Program-made: the position numbers and the translations under genes
Assembly: GCF_001277295.1 (NCBI RefSeq)
Contig: NZ_CP011456.1
Coordinates: forward strand, 5,460,001 to 5,524,000
Source: Anabaena sp. WA102
Lineage (GTDB): Bacteria; Cyanobacteriota; Cyanobacteriia; Cyanobacteriales; Nostocaceae
Reading direction: 5' to 3'
Length of the DNA: 64,000 bases
The notes under the pieces: model-generated
Seen by the model: the letters and a program-made list of their open reading frames with translations, nothing else
Told to the model about the DNA's origin: nothing
The model's database searches: none
Part shown: one piece after another, positions 36,854 through 46,602 of the stretch
How the letters are laid out: each line of letters begins with the position of its first letter
How positions within the stretch are numbered: the stretch's first letter is position 1

Positions 36854-37897
36854 TTATTGTAATTTACTGTAAGCAGCCAAAATAATTCTTTCGGTTTCTT
36901 GCCAATTGATACATTTATCAGTTACGGAAACACCATATTTTAAATCTTCACGATTCCCTGTAATTACTTGACTACCTTCATACAAATTCGATTCTAGCAT
37001 CATTCCTACAATGGAATTAGTACCATCTAATACTTGCTGGATAATATTCTCAAACACCATAGATTGTAATCTGTAATCTTTATTAGTATTACCATGACTA
37101 CAATCAACAACTATTCTTGGTGATAAGTTAGCTGCTTTTAATTGTTCCTCTACTAACTGAATATTCTCGGCATCAAAATTAGGCTGATTTCCACCACGCA
37201 AAATTACATGACCATGAGCATTTCCCCTAGTTTGAAATACACTCACTTGTCCCTTTTGATTAATACCCAGGAAATTATGGGGAGTCTTTGCTGATTTGAG
37301 GGCATTTACAGCAACTTGAATATTACCGTCAGTACCATTTTTAAAACCTACTGGCATAGATAAACCACTAGCCATTTCTCGGTGTGTTTGCGATTCGGTT
37401 GTCCTTGCACCAATTGCAGACCAGGAAACCAGTTCACTTATATATTGAGGTATGATTGGATCAAGTGCTTCTGTAGCAGTGGGTAATCCTAAATCTGTTA
37501 ACTTTAATAGTAAGTTTCTGGCAATTAAAATTCCTTCTTCTACATGAAAAGAATCATCCATTTTCGGATCATTAATTAATCCTTTCCAGCCTACAGTAGT
37601 TCTGGGTTTTTCAAAATAAACCCGCATGATTAACAGTAATTTATCCTGAACTTTTTCTGCCAAGCCTAGCAACTTTTCTCCATATTCTATCGCCGCTTTT
37701 GGATCATGAATTGAACAAGGACCGACTACAATGAATTTACGTCGATCTTGAAAATCTAAAATATTTTCTATTTCTTGTCTGAATTTTAAAATTGTATTTT
37801 CAGCAGTTTTAGTTAAAGGTAATTTTGCCTTAACCTCATTAGGAGTTGGTAAAACATGAGAACTCTTAATGTTAGTATTAATTAATTTGTTGATCAT
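36854..37897 (-). CDS. 3-deoxy-7-phosphoheptulonate (DAHP) synthase, class I
   Basis: 347 residues; the first step of aromatic amino acid synthesis, from phosphoenolpyruvate and erythrose 4-phosphate. Class I (AroF/G/H) motifs are VVGPCSIHDPKAAIEYG near residue 58, MRVYFEKPRTTVGWKG near 91, GARTTESQTHRE near 165, ILRGG near 228 and VVDCSHGN near 263 (metal and phosphate ligands). Which feedback inhibitor it responds to cannot be read by eye. The gene is isolated. Confidence 0.95.
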   Translation of the reverse strand: MINKLINTNIKSSHVLPTPNEVKAKLPLTKTAENTILKFRQEIENILDFQDRRKFIVVGPCSIHDPKAAIEYGEKLLGLAEKVQDKLLLIMRVYFEKPRTTVGWKGLINDPKMDDSFHVEEGILIARNLLLKLTDLGLPTATEALDPIIPQYISELVSWSAIGARTTESQTHREMASGLSMPVGFKNGTDGNIQVAVNALKSAKTPHNFLGINQKGQVSVFQTRGNAHGHVILRGGNQPNFDAENIQLVEEQLKAANLSPRIVVDCSHGNTNKDYRLQSMVFENIIQQVLDGTNSIVGMMLESNLYEGSQVITGNREDLKYGVSVTDKCINWQETERIILAAYSKLQ

Positions 37898-38522
37898 AGC
37901 AGAAATCTCTTTATTTGTGTTATACAGCAGTAATCCTATCTAAATTATTTGTGAAACCGTTTTTGATTCTTGTTAGCCCTAAAGTAGTTAGTTAGAACAA
38001 CAAGTTGCACAAATTAGCTAAGATTACTATATGCAAGGGTAGAATATATTAATATACACAGTTTTGTAAAAAAATACAAGATATGTCCGTGTTATTTCCA
38101 TAACATTTAGACATAAATCCTGCCTCTAGTAGTTCGTCAAATTTATTTTGACGGGTAATGTTCCCCCAACTCCCCCAACTCCCCCAACTCCCCCCACTCC
38201 CCCCTGACCCCCCTGCCCCCCTGCCTCTCTTCTCCCCCTGCTTGCCTTCACCCGTCATTTTCGGGTTGACAGACTACTAGCCTTCATCCCTTGTCTAAAG
38301 AACAGATGTGGCTTCCTGAGTCAGCAACATCTTCAAGGGTTTTCGGCATTTTCCTTAGAGGATGTTTGAAAAGTTTTTAATGTATAAACAAACCCCTCTC
38401 CAAACCTCTCTCCGAAGCGGGGAGAGGCTTTGAAACCCCCCTTCCCTACGAGGGAAGGGGGCAGGGGGGTTAGGTTTTTGGAGATTATCGGTTTCATCTA
38501 ATACTTTTCAAACAACCTCTTA

Positions 38523-38692
38523 GGGACTTCCAATTAAAAAAATCCCCAAAAGTTTCTTGTGGTGCGGGCATACTTCGACCCTTCGACAGGCTCAGGGCAT
38601 CGCAAGCTCAGTACAAGTCTTGCCCGCTAATTACCAAGGACAGGCAGGATGCCCATCCCACAAAATTGGGTAATTTATTTTTTGGTGATCCC
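38523..38692. mobile_element. 170-bp TTA-flanked element (type A, inverted)
   Basis: The ends GGGACTTCCAATTAAAAAAA (left) and TTTTTTGGTGATCCC (right) are bordered by TTA (38520-38522, 38693-38695). It is the inverse of the copy at 4765. A roughly 47-bp insertion with tcgacaggctcagggc inside explains the larger size. Confidence 0.8.
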
Positions 38693-38787
38693 TTATAAAA
38701 GAATAATTTAATTTTGCAAATCGGACGCAAAGCTTATATCCCTAACTACTTAGAGAAGTTGGGGATATTTTAAGTAATTGCTAGATA

Positions 38788-38935
38788 AGTAATTGGACAA
38801 AAATATTTACAGTCATTGCGAGCGAAGGGAAGCAATCACAACCCTTGGAATTGCTTCATTTCACTTCGTTCCATATGGCTAACGCCACGCTTTGCTAACG
38901 CAATGACATTGTGTAATTAATTCTGTCTCACTACT
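38788..38935. mobile_element. 148-bp TA-flanked element (AGTAATTGGACA family)
   Basis: It has the same ends and interior as the copy at 24385-24532, bordered by TA (38786-38787, 38936-38937). It ends 10 bases from the DUF1823 gene stop. Confidence 0.85.
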
Positions 38936-38945
38936 TATAGTAATT

Positions 38946-39323
38946 TTACTCAATTGTACCAGTGGTTATTAACATATAACTTAATAACCAATTTGCTGAT
39001 GTGGCTCTGCGAGTTTGTCGAGGACCAAATTCACCAATTTTGTAGCCTTTAAAACCGAGTCTTCCCTTGAGTATCTGTTTATTTTCCTGGGGAATAGAAC
39101 GAGTTAATTTCATAATTGCTGGACGAGAAGCAATAAAATCCGGTGGTTGTGAATATTCATCTCGCCATGTTGATGATACTTGACTATTATCCCAAGTTTC
39201 TGTAATCGCATCATAACGATAACCTAAGTGATACCATAATAATTGGTTTACAGTGGCATCATCAATTGTATCGTTAATAATTGCCCAAATTGTTTCTGTA
39301 TTTAGCGGTGGAAGATTAGACAT
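38946..39323 (-). CDS. DUF1823 family protein
   Basis: 125 residues. Conserved blocks of this cyanobacterial family are ETIWAIINDTIDDATVNQL near residue 9, WRDEYSQPPDFIASRP near 52, and KGYKIGEFGPRQTRRATSAN near 93. No membrane segment or known catalytic motif is seen. The role is unknown. It may be slightly shortened at the C-terminus, since a miniature element lies just after its stop. Confidence 0.85.
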   Translation of the reverse strand: MSNLPPLNTETIWAIINDTIDDATVNQLLWYHLGYRYDAITETWDNSQVSSTWRDEYSQPPDFIASRPAIMKLTRSIPQENKQILKGRLGFKGYKIGEFGPRQTRRATSANWLLSYMLITTGTIE

Positions 39324-39438
39324 GATTTTCAGGTAAGAGGAAGGAATAGATAATAGGTAATAATTTTACCAATTACAAAAAAGGGAACAGGGAACAGGGA
39401 ACAGGGAACAGATAAGAAACACTCATTTGCTGAGTTTA

Positions 39439-39560
39439 GGGACTTCCAAGAAATAAATTATCCTGATTAACGAACCACAGAGGCGCAGAGGACACAGAGG
39501 AATAAGGGTTTGAGAGATTTTTGCGTTAGGTCGTTGAGTATTTTTTTATTTGGAAGTCCC
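39439..39560. mobile_element. 122-bp TTA-flanked element (type B)
   Basis: The ends GGGACTTCCAAGAAATAAA and TTTATTTGGAAGTCCC are near-perfect inverted repeats, bordered by TTA (39436-39438, 39561-39563). The inside contains the cgaaccacagaggcgcagag unit also seen in the element at 56000 and inside the ChlH-family gene. The rest of 39324-39728 is the repeat at 39563-39688 and a ggaacag heptamer tract. Confidence 0.85.
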
Positions 39561-39562
39561 TT

Positions 39563-39688
39563 AGAGCTTCAGTCAAGAAAAAGATGTTTTTAAAAGATGC
39601 GTAGCACGAAAAAAAACAGTATCATTATTTCAATCTCATGTTTTTAAACATGAGTTTTTTCTGTTCCCTGTTGCTTCTTCCTCTGAAC
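39563..39688. repeat. inverted copy of the repeat at 34172-34294
   Basis: Near-identical complement of the other copy, directly abutting the TTA-flanked element at 39439-39560. Confidence 0.85.
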
Positions 39689-39728
39689 AGTCCTTGCAGA
39701 TATAATCAGTGTTCAAACCCACAAAATA

Positions 39729-40516
39729 TTACTTAGCAAATATTTCGGCAAAAAACTGTCGCATAGCTTGCCAAGAACGCTGATCTGCGATTGAATTATA
39801 AACAGCTCCTTTGGGATTATTTTTGGCTTCTGGGTTAGTGAAAGAATGAAGCGCACGACCATAGTATATTAGTTGCCAGTTCACATTACCTAGACGCATT
39901 TCTCTTTCAAAACCTTGGACTTGCTCTTCTGGGACAAAGGGATCATCAGCGCCATGCAATACTAATACCTTAGCTTTAATATTTCTAGCATCATTAGGAT
40001 TGGGTGTGTCTAGGTTGCCATGAAAACTAACTACACCTGCAATATTAACACCACTACGGGCTAATTCTAAGACTGTACCACCACCGAAGCAATACCCAAT
40101 GGCAGCAATGTGTTTAGAGTCAGTTAAGGGATAATTTGTAAAACTTGTAACCCAGCTTTTGCCCGTTCGCGGAGTAATTTTCGATCTTGACGATAAATAG
40201 TTGCTTGTTTACCTGATTCTTCGATGTTTTTTGGTCTAATTCCTTTACCATAAATATCGGCGGCAAAAGCCACATATCCCAATTTAGCCAACTGTTGGGT
40301 CTGTTTTTTGGCATAAAACTGTAACCCATTCCATTCATGAACTACTAATACACCGGGACGTTTAACTTTAATAGCATCATCATAAGCAAGATATCCTTCC
40401 AATATTGTGTTTCCTTGCTTGTACTCAATTGTTTTAGTTTTAATTGCTGCTAATACATGAGCAGAACTCAACAAAACCACCGCAGGTGTCAGCAAAACAG
40501 AAAGTAAAAATTTCAT
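39729..40516 (-). pseudogene. secreted dienelactone hydrolase family protein, frameshifted
   Basis: Two open frames join into one 263-codon gene if a single base is restored in the T run at 40135-40137 (an A run on the coding strand). The first frame gives a signal peptide (MKFLLSVLLTPAVVLLSSAHVLA) and the alpha/beta-hydrolase N-terminal half (GVLVVHEWNG). The second gives GYCFGGGTVLE with the nucleophile cysteine, HGADDPFVP with the acid and GRALHSFTNP with the histidine. All three catalytic residues survive. It is either a recent mutation or a sequencing error in a homopolymer. Confidence 0.85.
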
Positions 40517-40899
40517 ACCTTTATTAAATTTTATAACCGTTTGTTAGCAATACTTTCAAACTTCGTTAACACACAAAATTAATATTGACAGACCACTATG
40601 TATCTGAGCTATCAAAAACAAATTCAGTAGTTATAAAGTTGCAGCAGTATGGTTTACGCCACACTACGATACGCTATCAGAATGAACTTTTTGTATAACT
40701 GGCATAGGAATAGAGGTAGATTTAATTATTTTTCGTATAGAAATATACTTATTTGATTCTGGTCTCCTAACTTCTGTATCTGTTGAGTAAGATTGCCATT
40801 CTAGCAACGCGAAATTTTGTCGCAACGTTAAATTATTAGTTATATAAAGAAAAATCAATCGTTGTTTCCCACTAATTCATCGGCTATTAACTCACTACC
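40517..40899. other. spacer without recognisable gene
   Basis: A 64-codon minus-strand frame (40664-40858) begins within a palindromic repeat piece (cgccacactacgatacgc near 40654) and shows no family resemblance. I do not call it a gene. Confidence 0.5.
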
Positions 40900-43005
40900 A
40901 TGCGTGCAACTGCTACTATTTATCAGAATCCCCTACTTCAAAGCTGTAGTTTACCCGTATTTGCGGATATTAAATCAGAGCAAGTCGAACCAGCTTTTAG
41001 TCATCTATTGGCAGAACTGGAAAAGCAATTAATTGACTTAGAGGCAAATATAGAGCCTACTTGGAACGGTTTAGTAGAACCTCTAGAAAAATTGACAGAA
41101 AGACTAAATTGGAGTTGGGGAATACTGAATCATTTAATGGGTGTAAAAAATAGTCCAGAACTACGTATTGCCTATGAAAAGGTACAGCCGCAAGTAGTTC
41201 AGTTTATGAATATCCTGGGTCAAAGTAAACCTATTTATAATGCTTTCAAAGCAATTCGGAATAGTCCTAGCTGGGAAACTTTAGATTCAGCCCAGCAGAG
41301 AATTATCAAAGCTGCAATTCGGGATGCAGAATTGTCTGGTGTTGGTTTAGAAGGAAAAGATAGAGAGCGTTTTAATACTATCCAGATGGAATTAGCAGAA
41401 CTGGCAACTAGGTTTGCTAATCACGTTCTAGATGCGACTAAAGGCTTTATTTTAATTCTCACCACCCCAGATGACATTGATGGCTTACCAAGTAGCTTGT
41501 TGAGTCTTGCAGCTCAAGTTGCTCGTGCATCTGGTGAAGAAAATGCCACCCCGGAACATGGACCTTGGCATATTACTTTAGATTTTCCTAGTTATTTCCC
41601 ATTCATACAGCACAGTACCAGGCGGGATTTGCGTGAAAAACTCTATAAGGCTTATATTACCCGGGCATCTTCTGGGGAATTAGATAATAATCCTTTGATT
41701 ATACGAATTTTAGAGCTAAGAAAAGAACTAGCTAAATTAATTGGCTTTGAAACTTTTGCTGAACTGAGTTTGGCTAGTAAGATGGCTAAGGATATTCCCT
41801 CTGTAGAAAGGCTGTTAGAAGAACTCCGTCAAGCTAGTTATAATGCTGCTGTCAAAGATTTAGAACAACTCAAAGCCTTTGCCAAGGCGAAAGGAGCCGT
41901 AGAAGCCGAAAATTTGCAGCATTGGGATATTAGCTTTTGGGCTGAACGTCAACGGGAAGAACAATTTGCCTTTACTGCCGAGGAGTTACTTCCCTATTTT
42001 CCCCTGCCTCAAGTTCTAGATGGGCTATTTGGGCTGGTAAAAAGGCTTTTTGGGGTGACGGTGACACCTGCTGATGGTCAAGCCCCAATATGGCATGAGG
42101 ATGTTCGTTATTTCCAAATTGCTGATAAATATGGTGAACCCATTGCCTATTTTTACCTAGATGCTTACAGCCGTCCTGCGGAAAAGCGTGGTGGTGCTTG
42201 GATGGATGCTTGTATTCACCGTCGCAAAGTTACAGAAAATGGTTTAACTACTATTCGGCTACCTGTAGCTTATTTGATTTGTAATCAAACTCCCCCTGTA
42301 GATGGTAATCCGAGTTTGATGGCTTTTGATGAAGTGGAGACATTGTTCCATGAATTTGGACATGGTTTACATCATATGCTGACTAAGGTGGATTATCTGG
42401 GGGCAGCAGGTATTAATAATGTTGAGTGGGACGCAGTGGAATTACCGAGCCAGTTTATGGAAAACTGGTGTTATGACCGCCAAACCTTGTTTGGCATGGC
42501 GAAACATTATGGAACAGGGGAAGCATTACCGGAACATTACTACCAAAAATTGTTGGCGGCACGTAATTACATGAGTGGTTCAACTATGTTGCGGCAACTG
42601 GATTTTAGTAGTGTGGACTTGGAGTTACATTACCGCTATTGCCCTAATAGTCAGGAAACTGTGACAGATGTGCGAAACCGGATTGCTAGGTTAACGACTG
42701 TGTTAACACCATTACCCCAGGATGCGTTTTTATGTGCTTTCGGTCATATTTTTGAAGGGGGTTATGCAGCGGGATATTATAGCTATAAATGGGCTGAAGT
42801 TCTCAGTGCTGATGCTTTTGCCGCTTTTGAAGAAGTAGGTTTGGAAGATGAAGCTGCAATTCATGCGATTGGCAGACGTTACCGAGATACGGTGTTAGCA
42901 CTAGGTGGCAGTCAGCATCCAATGGATGTATTTAAAACCTTCCGGGGACGAAAACCCAGTACCAAGGCTTTACTCAAGCACAATGGACTGCTGGCTGCTG
43001 TGTAA
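40900..43005 (+). CDS. prlC: M3 family oligopeptidase A-like zinc metallopeptidase
   Basis: 701 residues. The zinc motif HEFGHGLHH near residue 484 is intact, followed by the third-ligand region NVEWDAVELPSQFMENW near 507. Helical N-terminal lobe and overall length fit oligopeptidase A rather than PepF. It degrades short peptides, including signal-peptide remnants, in the cytoplasm; no signal peptide is seen. Start ATG 40900 gives the standard N-terminus (NPLLQSCSLPVFADIKSEQVEPA). Confidence 0.94.
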   Translation: MRATATIYQNPLLQSCSLPVFADIKSEQVEPAFSHLLAELEKQLIDLEANIEPTWNGLVEPLEKLTERLNWSWGILNHLMGVKNSPELRIAYEKVQPQVVQFMNILGQSKPIYNAFKAIRNSPSWETLDSAQQRIIKAAIRDAELSGVGLEGKDRERFNTIQMELAELATRFANHVLDATKGFILILTTPDDIDGLPSSLLSLAAQVARASGEENATPEHGPWHITLDFPSYFPFIQHSTRRDLREKLYKAYITRASSGELDNNPLIIRILELRKELAKLIGFETFAELSLASKMAKDIPSVERLLEELRQASYNAAVKDLEQLKAFAKAKGAVEAENLQHWDISFWAERQREEQFAFTAEELLPYFPLPQVLDGLFGLVKRLFGVTVTPADGQAPIWHEDVRYFQIADKYGEPIAYFYLDAYSRPAEKRGGAWMDACIHRRKVTENGLTTIRLPVAYLICNQTPPVDGNPSLMAFDEVETLFHEFGHGLHHMLTKVDYLGAAGINNVEWDAVELPSQFMENWCYDRQTLFGMAKHYGTGEALPEHYYQKLLAARNYMSGSTMLRQLDFSSVDLELHYRYCPNSQETVTDVRNRIARLTTVLTPLPQDAFLCAFGHIFEGGYAAGYYSYKWAEVLSADAFAAFEEVGLEDEAAIHAIGRRYRDTVLALGGSQHPMDVFKTFRGRKPSTKALLKHNGLLAAV

Positions 43006-43197
43006 GTTAGAAGTCGAAGGGATGAGGGAATGAGGAGAATATTTATCTTGAATTGTGCCTCTTACCTCTTGTCTCTTGTCTCTTGTGGATTTACAGGAAT
43101 ACCCGAAGTCCCTTGGGGAGAACCCCACCTCTGGTTTAGAGAACGCAAGGAATCCAAATTAAGTGGTTTCGGTGAACCAAGAATCTCATTGAGAGTG

Positions 43198-43455
43198 TTA
43201 AATAACAACTTCTTCCCGTTGGCAATCAAAGAAAAGCTCAAAAACAGTGTTAGGAATCATCTGACGGATGTGCTGAATATAGCCTTCGGCATCAGAACGA
43301 CTGCGAAACCTGGAAACAATTACTTTTTCTTGTTCGGTGACAACACGGGCTACAGCCCAACCATTCAGCCTTTTTTTGTAGGCGTTATCTTCTCTTGCTG
43401 TAGGCATGGCTTGATTTTCTGAGGTGATATTTTTGTAATCCGTATTTTGTGGCAT
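43198..43455 (-). CDS. small conserved-looking cyanobacterial protein
   Basis: 85 residues, polar. The central segment VARVVTEQEKVIVSRFRSRSDAEGYIQHIRQMIP looks like a folded beta-beta-alpha unit. I do not recognise a named family. Codon use is normal, and the frame is better than its overlapping plus-strand frame, which starts in repeats. It is convergent with the M3 peptidase gene. Confidence 0.55.
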   Translation of the reverse strand: MPQNTDYKNITSENQAMPTAREDNAYKKRLNGWAVARVVTEQEKVIVSRFRSRSDAEGYIQHIRQMIPNTVFELFFDCQREEVVI

Positions 43456-43792
43456 GATTATTTTATGCGTATGAATTTGAGTGAAGGGCGTTAGTATGTC
43501 TCTTAGCCAAAGATGTACTAGCGTCTTTTATTGATGATGCCACCTTGTTATTACATATTTTCAAAATTGTCAATACGTGATGCAACAACTTATCTTTTAA
43601 GAATGTTCAGTTTTATTTAATGCCAATGGGTATTTACTGAGTAGCTTAGTATTTAGATACACATAAGAACCAAAATCATTGTGTAATATATGGCATAATT
43701 CACGAATGATTTGAGGTTTCGGCTTGGGAAATATTTACGAATATTGCCATACTTTTTCAGGGTAATTTTAAAAGAATCCGAGAAAATAAAAA
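43456..43792. other. AT-rich spacer, no gene seen
   Basis: Probably the upstream regions of the divergent 85-residue gene and the ATP-grasp gene. No repeats or hairpins stand out. Confidence 0.5.
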
Positions 43793-44779
43793 ATGTCAAT
43801 TACATCAATCATCCAAAAAGTAGCATTGCAAATAGGGGCTGTGATTTTAGTTGAACCAGAATATGAATTTGTGGGGCATATTACTTTTAAAAATGGGAAA
43901 AAGTCGGTTTTTAGTCATGCCAAATTGAATATTAATGGTTTCGCCTCAGCCGAATTAGCTAAAGATAAAGCCTATAGTAATTTTTTCCTGAAGCACTTTG
44001 GATATCGGGTGACAGAGGGAAAGACATTTTTTAGTGATCAGATGTGTGCTAAAATAGCTCATCCTCGAAATATTGATGATGGATTTAATTATGCACAATC
44101 AATGGGATTTCCTGTGATTGTTAAGCCGCTAAATCTGAGTCAAGGTATATTGGTGACTAAGGTGCATAATCAGGAGGAATATTATGATGTTGCTAATAAG
44201 ATATTCCAAATTAAATCAGGGTTGATTGTTGAAAAGTTTTATAGTGGTAATGACTATAGAATTGTAGTGTTAGATGATGAGGTGATTACGGCTTATCAAA
44301 GAATTCCTTTATGTGTTGTTGGTGATGGTATATCTAATGTTTTGGAGTTGCTACAACAAAAACAGGAAAAAATTATTAGTACGGGTAGAAAAAATGTGAT
44401 TAAATTTGATGATTTTCGCATTTCCCAAAAATTAAAAACACAAAATTTTGATTGGGATAGTGTGATTCCTCATGATCATACTGTTTATCTTTTGGATAGT
44501 GCTAATTTATCAAGTGGAGGTGAAGCGGTGGATTTTTCGGAAACTATTCATCCTGATTTTCAGAAGTTAGCAATTAATATGACTAAAGATATTGGACTAA
44601 GATTAGCTGGGGTGGACATACTTACCGATGATATTACTATGCCGATGGTAGATTATACGCTGATTGAAGTCAATGGTTCTCCTGGGTTAAATCACTATGC
44701 TGCTAGTGGTAAATTAGCAGCAAAGAGAGTGGAAGAGTTATATTTGAAAATTCTTCAGGTGATAGAGAATGAGAGTTAA
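43793..44779 (+). CDS. stand-alone ATP-grasp ligase, cyanophycin-synthetase-like
   Basis: 328 residues. It resembles the ATP-grasp domain of cyanophycin synthetase or glutathione-synthase-like ligases. GFPVIVKPLNLSQGILV near residue 105 carries the ATP lysine and glycine loop, LIVEKFYSGNDYRIVVLDDEVI near 143 is the adenine-binding strand, and VVGDGISNVLELL near 175 is the CphA-type segment. TLIEVNGSPGL near 293 has the metal-binding E-x-N. The N-terminal and Mur-like domains of real CphA are absent. It probably joins an amino acid to a carboxylate; the substrate is unknown. An unknown convergent gene lies 4 bases downstream. Confidence 0.8.
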   Translation: MSITSIIQKVALQIGAVILVEPEYEFVGHITFKNGKKSVFSHAKLNINGFASAELAKDKAYSNFFLKHFGYRVTEGKTFFSDQMCAKIAHPRNIDDGFNYAQSMGFPVIVKPLNLSQGILVTKVHNQEEYYDVANKIFQIKSGLIVEKFYSGNDYRIVVLDDEVITAYQRIPLCVVGDGISNVLELLQQKQEKIISTGRKNVIKFDDFRISQKLKTQNFDWDSVIPHDHTVYLLDSANLSSGGEAVDFSETIHPDFQKLAINMTKDIGLRLAGVDILTDDITMPMVDYTLIEVNGSPGLNHYAASGKLAAKRVEELYLKILQVIENES

Positions 44780-44782
44780 AGG

Positions 44783-45136
44783 TTACAAATTTTTGCCGAG
44801 TAGTGATTCAAGTTCCTCTGACAAAGAGTTCATATCTGCGACTCTAGCCACGAGTAAACTATCATGTCCGGCATCGTTTAACCGGGATTTCCAATAGTTA
44901 ATACTTTCAGCATTATTCATCCAAAACTCAATTACTGTATCTACTACTTGATCTAAGTTCCAACCCCATTTAACGGGGACTGGTTCTATAGATGCGAGGA
45001 AGGTATCTAAGGTACAAGTGTGAGTTCCTAGATATTCTATGCCTTGGTGTTGCGGTTTTACTAAACTCTGTTGTTGATGATTGAAAAAATGCAAAACAGG
45101 AGATACACCTACCAGATTGAAGCTGTATTTAATCAT
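44783..45136 (-). CDS. unknown protein cut off from an upstream CIRCE operator
   Basis: 117 residues, acidic C-terminal half, no signal peptide. I recognise no family. The N-terminus (MIKYSFNLVGVSPVLHFFNHQQQ) looks hydrophobic-beta and the C-terminus (SLSEELESLLGKNL) helical. Its upstream DNA is interrupted after 87 bases by the IS4 element. On the other side of that element lies a CIRCE operator, which would stand about 130 bases upstream of this ATG if the element and one target copy were removed. It may have been a heat-shock (HrcA) regulated gene. It is convergent with the ATP-grasp gene. Confidence 0.6.
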   Translation of the reverse strand: MIKYSFNLVGVSPVLHFFNHQQQSLVKPQHQGIEYLGTHTCTLDTFLASIEPVPVKWGWNLDQVVDTVIEFWMNNAESINYWKSRLNDAGHDSLLVARVADMNSLSEELESLLGKNL

Positions 45137-45232
45137 TCTAGTCCTCCTAATGAATTCATCAATTGCCGAGAAACTTGAATTTTGGGCAAGAATCTATTAC
45201 GGAAAAGTCCGCTAACTCTATCTAGAAAAAAG

Positions 45233-46550
45233 CTTAACGGGTGACAAGGCGGCTAAAGAGCTTGTTTCATAAGGGATAGAGCCTGAAAGCCCCGTTGAAA
45301 AAAGAGGCGTTTATGAGGCTTGAGATTGATTAAATTCAGAGCTAAATCAGCCCATAATTCCATACCATAAATCCATAGTTGTCCGTAGAGAGCAAAGCTA
45401 AAATCACTTTGACGTGGGTACTTGTCCTGATGTTGTTGAATACGTCCGGCATAAGTCTCTATACCTAATTTTTTCATCCGTTGACCGTGCATAGTGGCTA
45501 AACTATAAGCAATGACAATCAATAATACTAAAGCTAAAAAGCGAGTTTCATTTACTTTAGTATCCTCTAAATTATAACCACCAGTTTTACAATCCTTAAA
45601 GAATTGCTCAATTCCCCATCGACATCTATAGAGGCATAAAGTTTGTTGGAGAGTTGGTAGATTCGTCAAGATATACCAAGGTTCTTTTGGTCCAGAGTTC
45701 CGATATTTTCTCTTCCAATAAACAGCGATATTAAATAAGCCTAATTCATCCCCTTTACCACATTTAACTTTTTCATAAAATCTCGACATTCCTGGCTTAA
45801 ATCCTTGATTTTTAAGAACTTGATATTCTTGTTCAGGTTTTTCTTGAAAATAAAGGTTTTTCTTCTGGCGTAAAGCGAAGTAAACTCCTTGCTCATCAAG
45901 CCATTTAGCCAGTTTTGGACTATGAAATTCTCTGTCTGCTAACACCACAATTCGACATTTTTTTAACAACTTTATTGCTGTCTTTATTAATCTTTTCTGT
46001 GTTTGTAAATTACTATTTCCGACATGATTTAATGTTTCCCAATATAGTGGTAGGGCATGAGTACCCCATACCAATGTCACCATAAATATATTTCGCCCCT
46101 TCCACTGTGTTCTATCCAGTGCTACCATCCAATAACCATATTTTTGATACTGTTTTTTATGAAAATAACGGCGCTGTTCTCGATTCAGTTGTTTTGGTGT
46201 TAACGATTGTCTAATCCAATATTTTATCAATGGAAACCATAATAATTTTACGCAGAGTTTACCTATTCCTAAAAATCTTTGTAGATTACGTTTCCTGCTT
46301 TCATATTTAATTGGTTGGGGAAACAAGCTGGCCAATTTTGACAGTTTTACTTGGCGATGAGCCTGTATTAATAACAACAATATCTCTAGTGTCAAATACT
46401 GCTGTTCACTCAAATGCTTTCGGAAAATTGTTTGATATGATTGTGGTAACATTTTTTGCTTCGGGGGCTTCTTTGTCCCTATTTTTTTACTCCCTTATTT
46501 TCTCAAATTATTGCCACATCTCATCTTCAACCGCCTTGTCACCCGTTAAG
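45233..46550 (-). mobile_element. complete IS4-family insertion sequence, 1318 bp
   Basis: The ends are perfect 20-bp inverted repeats (CTTAACGGGTGACAAGGCGG and its complement). Direct AGAAAAAAG (9 bp) flanks both sides (45224-45232, 46551-46559). It carries one intact transposase. Perfect ends and duplication suggest a recent insertion. Confidence 0.96.
45253..46452 (-). CDS. IS4-family transposase
   Basis: 399 residues with an apparently complete DDE site: ALDRT near residue 111, VLADREF near 175, and YRCRWGIEQFFKD near 278, which is the IS4 Y-x2-R-x3-E-x6-K signature region. The frame is intact, so the element may be active. The stop lies directly at the inner edge of the left inverted repeat. 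Confidence 0.95.
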   Translation of the reverse strand: MLPQSYQTIFRKHLSEQQYLTLEILLLLIQAHRQVKLSKLASLFPQPIKYESRKRNLQRFLGIGKLCVKLLWFPLIKYWIRQSLTPKQLNREQRRYFHKKQYQKYGYWMVALDRTQWKGRNIFMVTLVWGTHALPLYWETLNHVGNSNLQTQKRLIKTAIKLLKKCRIVVLADREFHSPKLAKWLDEQGVYFALRQKKNLYFQEKPEQEYQVLKNQGFKPGMSRFYEKVKCGKGDELGLFNIAVYWKRKYRNSGPKEPWYILTNLPTLQQTLCLYRCRWGIEQFFKDCKTGGYNLEDTKVNETRFLALVLLIVIAYSLATMHGQRMKKLGIETYAGRIQQHQDKYPRQSDFSFALYGQLWIYGMELWADLALNLINLKPHKRLFFQRGFQALSLMKQAL

Positions 46551-46602
46551 AGAAAAAAGAGAATTTTTGCCTACTACATCAGTTTCAATATTAAGCTAGA
46601 AA

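Larger units (their letters stand above)
37898..38945. other. repeat-rich spacer
   Basis: No gene is supported. It holds a ccccaactc nonamer tract (38161-38200) and a piece (38221-38280) that is the inverted copy of 53427-53488. It also holds a block starting gaggatgtttgaaaag (38357) that recurs at 53815, and two miniature elements listed separately. An open frame over 38049-38258 is repeat-derived. Confidence 0.8.

Noticed and set aside
38049..38258. 69-codon minus-strand frame
   Set aside because: Derived from the ccccaactc array and a dispersed repeat.
43030..43422. 130-codon plus-strand frame after the M3 peptidase
   Set aside because: Antisense to the more convincing 85-residue gene and starts in a ctcttgt repeat.
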